In this document: one piece after another, positions 8,701 through 11,984 of the stretch
Layout: every line of letters begins with the position of its first letter
Position numbering within the stretch: position 1 is the first letter of the stretch
Source: Acanthamoeba lenticulata
Lineage: Eukaryota > Discosea > Longamoebia > Acanthamoebidae
Assembly (NCBI GenBank): GCA_002179805.1
Contig: NAVB01004834.1
Coordinates: 1 to 11,984, forward strand
Reading direction: 5' to 3'
Length of the DNA stretch: 11,984 bases
The notes under the pieces: model-generated
The model's database searches: none
What the model was told of the DNA's origin: nothing
Seen by the model: the letters and a program-made list of their open reading frames with translations, nothing else
Made by a program: the position numbers and the translations under genes

Positions 8701-11700
8701 GACGTGTCGTGGGTCCTCCAGACCTGCGCTCGCTGGCAAGCATCGTCAAACGGGGCAACATGTGCGCGTGGAGCGTCCAGCAGGGGACCGACCCCAAGTC
8801 GGGCCAACCGGTGCCGATGTCGGTGTTCGATCCAGTGCGGGTGATCATCGACGAGACCAACGTCTACATCGCGCCGCTGACGGCCACGCAGGCGCTTCTG
8901 CCGTCGACCATCGCGCTGTCCAGCATCCAGCGCGTGCGCGAGTTCCGCACGGCGAGCCGCGAATGGACCAACAAGTTTGGCTTCACGATTGAGTTCACCG
9001 CGTCGGTGGCCACGGCCCGTACCGAGAAGGTGACGCTCGTCGTGCCCAACCGGCGCTCACAGCAGTGGTGGATGAAGGCTGTCATCATGAACAAGGGCCT
9101 CCTGCGCGACTGGAACGACGAGTTCCAGCAGGCCATGACCGCCTACCGCCGCGAGCACATCACCGTCGGCGGCAGCGGCGGCGGCTCTGCCAAGCCGGGT
9201 AAAGGCGGCGGTGGCTCGGGCTTGGGCTCTGGCGTCGGCAGCCGTGCCAAGGCGATGGGCGACCACGCCTTTCTGGCGATGTCCATCGACGGCATCTCGC
9301 TGGCCTCGCTGCCGCTGGCGGTCCGGGCCTCGCTGCACGTGGTGGATCTGGTGAAAGAGTTCACCGAGATCGCCGAGGTCATCGCGCAGATCATCGTCGA
9401 CGAGCTCCACTGCCCCGCCGACGCCAAGCTCATCCCGCCCACCCAGCTGGGCGGCATGGCCGGCGGCGAAAAGTACGTCTCGCACGGCATCCTCTTTAAA
9501 TTTGCCATCGACTCGCGCGGCCTGTACAACGGCGACGAGTTTGCGATGAAGGCGACGCAGCACGAGATCAAAGGCCTCACGGCCTACATCAACTACTCGC
9601 TCAACTCCAACTTCCCCAACACCCTCCATTTCCCCATCATGTCGGTCATCGGTACGCGCGCCTCTCTCGTTCCCTCAGAATCGCCCGCGGGACTCACGCG
9701 CTCGGGCTGTGGTGCAGATTACAAGGGCTTCCGGCTGAGCGCGACGTCGATCTTGCCCGTCGGGCCCGACACGGTGCGGCTCCTTCTCGGCCAGCCGTTG
9801 GCCTTGGGCCTGGCCTGACTTACCGCGTAATGACCGCAACAGATCGTGTACGGATCGGCTGATGGGTCGAGAACGGTGCACAACAAGTACAAGGACATGA
9901 ACGCGCTCATGAAGAAGGCCGGCCGCGCGCTCAACCTCAAGCCCCACTGGATCACCCCGCTCCAGCCCGGCGCGCCCAAGGTCCTCATCTGCGGCCCGGG
10001 CGATATCGGTACGTCGACACAGCAAAGCAGCTTGTTCTTTGGCGTCGCGCTCTGGGCTCACATTGATGGTCCGCTCGCGCGCGACAAAGAGGGCCACCTG
10101 GGCACCGACGGCCGTTTCTACGTGCTCGACACCGCCCGCGTGTTTCCGCCCACGTGCGTGCCACGCCTCTCCCCGCATTGACGTTGCCCCAGCTTGGACT
10201 CACACCACGTGTGGGGGGCTGGCCAGGACCCCGACGCCCGAGCTCCGGGGCTCCTTCCTGTACAGACTGATGCGGCCCGAATTCGTCAAGACCAACGCCA
10301 GCCCGCTCTGCTCCGACGCCTATTCCAGGTTGGACTCCAACCCATCCATCTGGCTTGAGGTCTCGTTCCAGGGCCGCTTTGTCTGACTCGGCGCGGTGCG
10401 CGTCACAATGCAGGTGGGCGCACGACCCGGACAACCCGCAGGTGCTCAAGCAGCACAACGCCGAGATCGTGGAGGCCACCGACCGGCTGGTCCAGACGGT
10501 CATCCCGGCCTTTGTGCGGCGCATGCAGGCCTTTTTCGAGACCATCTTCATCGAGAGCCTCAAGTGCGTCATCGATGCGCAGGCGACGTGTCCTGGACCT
10601 CGCCCGCTGCAGTGCACTTATGCTTTCTTCAGTGCGTGGCAGTCGTTCGTCGAGGACATGCGCGTGATGATGATCGACATGCACAGGGCCGGGATCAACT
10701 GCCGCTACCTGGGCGTCATCCGCCAACACGTCACCAACGTCAACCTGCGCAAGTGCATGCTCATCGGTACGTGACCGGCGCGTTCGTAAGCCCACTCGGG
10801 TCCGAGCGAGCGAGCGAGCTCATTTGGGCCGTGGCCGCGCAGAGATGGTCTCGCGGGTGTTGAAGAACGAGTTGCGCGAGCTGCTGCGTAACGCGAGCAC
10901 TTCGAGCGAGGAGGAGACCAAGGCCGTGATTGCCCGGTTCTTTGGCCGCTTCCTCCACGACTCTGACTTTTGGCGCTCGGCGGACGCCATGCCCCAGGCC
11001 TTCCCGACGGGGGCGACCTCGTTGAGCGCCGCCGCGGTGGCCCCATCGTCGGCCTTTTCCTCGTCCACCCGCCTCCGCGCCCGGGGAGGCGGCGCCGGCC
11101 AGCCGCGGCGCACGTTCGACGTCAAGCAGCGCCTCCTTGAGCGCTTCCCCTCGTGCCTCACCACCACTGAGGTGCCTCGCCTTGGCCTCTGCCGACACCG
11201 ATCCTTGGGGAGATGCTGACGTCAGCTTATATGTCGACCGTGTCGTGGCTGCCGCACTGCAGCGGAGGCAGGCGTGGGACCTGCGGGCCGAGGTGCACAT
11301 CGGCGCCGTCTTTGCGCGGGTGAATCAGCTGCTGGGCCTCGAGTGGAGCGAGGCGTTTGAGGCGCGCTTGTGGGAGTGGGCCGCCACGGGGGGCAATGCG
11401 CCCAGCGGCTCCCGAGTGGACCTGGCCAGCATCGAGGACCTCCAGAACGCGCTCGTGCGGATCAGCCCCAAGGTGGCGCAGCTCCCGCTGGTCTCCTTCT
11501 TCGCGGCCAAGAAGTTTGAGAAGTATGCCGACAGCCCCTACGCCAGCACCAAGAAGCAGTTTGAAAGCTTTTTGCTCAAGGTTCGATTTTTTTTTTAGTC
11601 TTTTATTTAATCATATTTTATTTCGAAATATTTGCCTAAATTCTTTTTCATTTCTAATTTCTTTGGCCCACAGGCAAGAGATCAGTACTTGCTGGCGCTG

Positions 11701-11984
11701 GAGATGAAGTCTGACGACGTACCGACCCTCCTCAGCCTGGCCTCCGTCTTTGCACGCCTGGCCCGATGCATCGAGGACCAGCTCCACGACCCCAAGAGTA
11801 CGTGTGCCCAGCGCGACCTCCACACACACACACACACTGGCCTCTCTGTTGACGATCCCACAAACCACTTCTACCGCGCAGCGATGGCCAAGATGCGCAA
11901 GGTCGAGGGCTTCGACATGAAGCACTTCCGCCATCGGGCGCACCGCTTCTACCAATCCGCAGACAGCCAATATCAAGTAAGGTT
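5793..11984 (+). CDS. FH3-like / PH-like / CLU multidomain protein, 3' truncated
   Basis: Exons: 5793-5882, 5951-6126, 6235-6802, 6895-8632, 8722-9651, 9718-9773, 9843-10008, 10090-10153, 10227-10328, 10414-10766, 10843-11171, 11263-11580, 11674-11797, 11882-11976; a donor GTAAGG follows at 11977, so the gene continues. About 1,703 residues are visible. All phases close, and splicing restores CLU family motifs at several joins. Order: formin-like GBD/FH3 (about 31-311), a disordered Pro/Ser/Asp-rich linker (312-855) with PPPPPPPLP and PPPRPEP profilin- or SH3-like motifs, PH-like (about 860-990), a Gly linker, CLU (about 1038-1340), a CLU-downstream helical region, and a TPR-like start (about 1631 on). 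CLU-family proteins (yeast Clu1, Dictyostelium CluA, human CLUH) are cytosolic, control mitochondrial distribution and bind mRNAs of mitochondrial proteins; formin GBD/FH3 domains bind Rho GTPases. Hence a Rho-regulated adaptor is possible, by inference only. No FH1/FH2 actin-assembly domain is seen. ATG 5793 is the first in-frame ATG. Confidence 0.8.
5951..6993 (+). other. Formin-type GBD/FH3-like armadillo domain
   Basis: Residues about 31-311, from three exons (introns 6127-6234 and 6803-6894 removed). It begins with HPLYWVNVLHER and a helix carrying LRSGSSDEWIDQFIRVGGL, which resembles the formin pattern of a short helix, W-x-x-x-F and GGLxxL. Later helices give FVACTDCFVPIF and MSAVLKG (compare the FH3 step of a lysine-rich helix then G-x-x-x-V-L), a HEAT/ARM-like run (ALWAVIRIVGV), YAPLVSLI, and a helix pair ending in RHGFFSAGL, like the formin R-x-E-F-x-x-x-GL step. 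In formins this region binds active Rho GTPases and places the protein. Armadillo folds are degenerate, so an ELMO-type or generic ARM domain is the main alternative. Confidence 0.6.
7270..7333 (+). repeat. Hexanucleotide minisatellite coding for a Thr-Pro run
   Basis: About ten tandem copies of a six-base unit (ACGCCA / ACGCCG, with two ACGCTG variants) lie inside the long exon 6895-8632. In the gene's frame they read as Thr-Pro repeats with two Thr-Leu pairs, in the disordered linker between the FH3-like and PH-like domains. All the other frames are also open here, giving Asn-Ala/Asp-Ala on the plus strand and Ala-Ser or Val-Gly on the minus strand; those are shadows. Confidence 0.85.
8679..8691. 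repeat. Intronic 13-mer with TGACGTCA palindrome, copy 1
   Basis: TGCTGACGTCAGC lies 30 bp before the 3' end of intron 8633-8721. It contains the 8-bp palindrome TGACGTCA (the CRE/bZIP consensus in other eukaryotes) and a CTGAC that fits a branch site. The same 13 bases recur at 11214-11226 in another intron of this gene. Confidence 0.6.
8724..9117 (+). other. PH-like domain
   Basis: Residues about 859-990, at the start of exon 8722-9651. Alternating strands (MCAWSVQQG, VRVIIDETNVYIAPL, FGFTIEFTASV, KVTLVVPN) end in an amphipathic helix with paired tryptophans (SQQWWMKAVIMNKGLL). Seven-strand-plus-helix with a Trp in the last helix is the PH superfold signature. It could bind phosphoinositides or protein partners; I cannot see which. 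A Gly-rich linker (about 9166-9246) follows and separates it from CLU. It could also be an integral N-terminal part of the CLU module. Confidence 0.5.
9261..10540 (+). other. CLU (clustered mitochondria) domain
   Basis: Residues about 1038-1340, rebuilt by removing introns 9652-9717, 9774-9842, 10009-10089, 10154-10226 and 10329-10413. Hallmarks in order: FAIDSRGLYNGDEFAMK and the HEIKGL helix, LHFPIMSVIDYKGFRLSA (restored by splicing), SILPVGPDT joined to IVYGSADG (restored), EGHLGTDGRFYVLDTARVFP (restored), LYRLMRPEFVKTN, and LCSDAYSRW (restored). These match the CLU domain of Clu1/CluA/CLUH proteins closely. Downstream, GINCRYLG and the helix MLIEMVSRVLKNELRELLR match the segment that follows CLU in the same proteins. 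Confidence 0.9.
10588..10632 (+). other. Candidate 45-bp in-frame intron inside exon 10414-10766
   Basis: GTGTCC at 10588 to TTTCTTCAG at 10632, with a pyrimidine-rich 3' end, could be spliced out. Removal keeps frame and deletes 15 residues (Cys/Pro-rich and aromatic) from between SLKCVIDAQA and the WQSFVEDMR helix, giving a smoother helical stretch before GINCRYLG. At 45 bp it is shorter than every other intron here, so it may be an ordinary coding insert. Confidence 0.4.
11214..11226. repeat. Intronic 13-mer with TGACGTCA palindrome, copy 2
   Basis: Second exact copy of TGCTGACGTCAGC, inside intron 11172-11262, 36 bp before its acceptor CTGCAG. As in copy 1, the CTGAC within it fits a branch site. 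The acceptor could also be CAG at 11271, which keeps the same phase. Confidence 0.55.
11581..11673 (+). other. T-rich 93-bp intron
   Basis: Starts GTTCGA, is strongly T/A-rich throughout (a run of ten T near its start), has a CTAAT branch-like motif and ends CCCACAG. It joins FESFLLK to ARDQYLL in phase 0. Its base composition differs sharply from the GC-rich introns around it. Confidence 0.85.
11674..11976 (+). other. Start of a TPR-like helical region
   Basis: Exons 11674-11797 and 11882-11976 (phase 1 join across intron 11798-11881) encode helix pairs such as ARDQYLLALEMKSDDVPTLL and SLASVFARLARCIEDQ. The spacing of Ala, Leu and Tyr suits a tetratricopeptide-type hairpin. CLU proteins usually carry TPRs at the C-terminus, so position and sequence agree, but one degenerate repeat is weak proof. 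Confidence 0.4.
11821..11837. repeat. (CA)8 microsatellite in intron 11798-11881
   Basis: Eight CA units plus a further C lie in the middle of the 84-bp intron. This is a simple repeat, possibly length-variable between strains. Confidence 0.9.

Noticed and set aside
9057..9629. 190-codon minus-strand ORF rich in Val, Gly, Arg, His and Asp
   Set aside because: It is antisense to the conserved PH-like/CLU exon; GC-rich codon bias keeps the opposite strand open.

Overview
The window looks like nuclear DNA from an amoebozoan, most likely Acanthamoeba-like. The genes are GC-rich and densely packed, broken by many short GT...AG introns (about 53-108 bp, often with CTAAC/CTGAC-like branch sites), and the protein families are eukaryotic (F-box, SPOC, formin FH3, CLU). 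The genus is an inference from this style; no marker gene fixes it. I see no bacterial operon, mobile element, CRISPR array, tRNA or rRNA.

Layout. (1) Positions 1-1046, minus strand: a two-exon F-box protein whose 3' end runs off the left edge. (2) 1047-1372: a short divergent intergenic region. (3) 1373-5621, plus strand: a gene of about ten exons for a large nuclear protein with low-complexity linkers, a coiled coil, a SPOC domain assembled from four exons, and a long acidic/basic tail. Its exon 1 to exon 2 junction is uncertain. (4) 5622-5792: 171 bp between tandem genes, holding a perfect 9-bp hairpin. (5) 5793 to the right edge, plus strand: a gene of at least 14 exons (about 1,700 residues visible). 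It joins a formin-type GBD/FH3-like helical domain, a long disordered linker, a PH-like domain, a CLU (clustered mitochondria) domain and the start of a TPR-like region. It is cut in an intron at the right edge.

The genes do not form an obvious pathway. By family, the F-box protein would act in SCF-type ubiquitin ligation, the SPOC protein in RNA polymerase II transcription or RNA processing, and the CLU protein in the cytoplasm, perhaps linking Rho-GTPase or membrane signals to mitochondria or mRNA. The most unusual item is the FH3-PH-CLU architecture. Exon boundaries were worked out by hand from splice motifs, reading-frame phase and family motifs; no transcript data were available.
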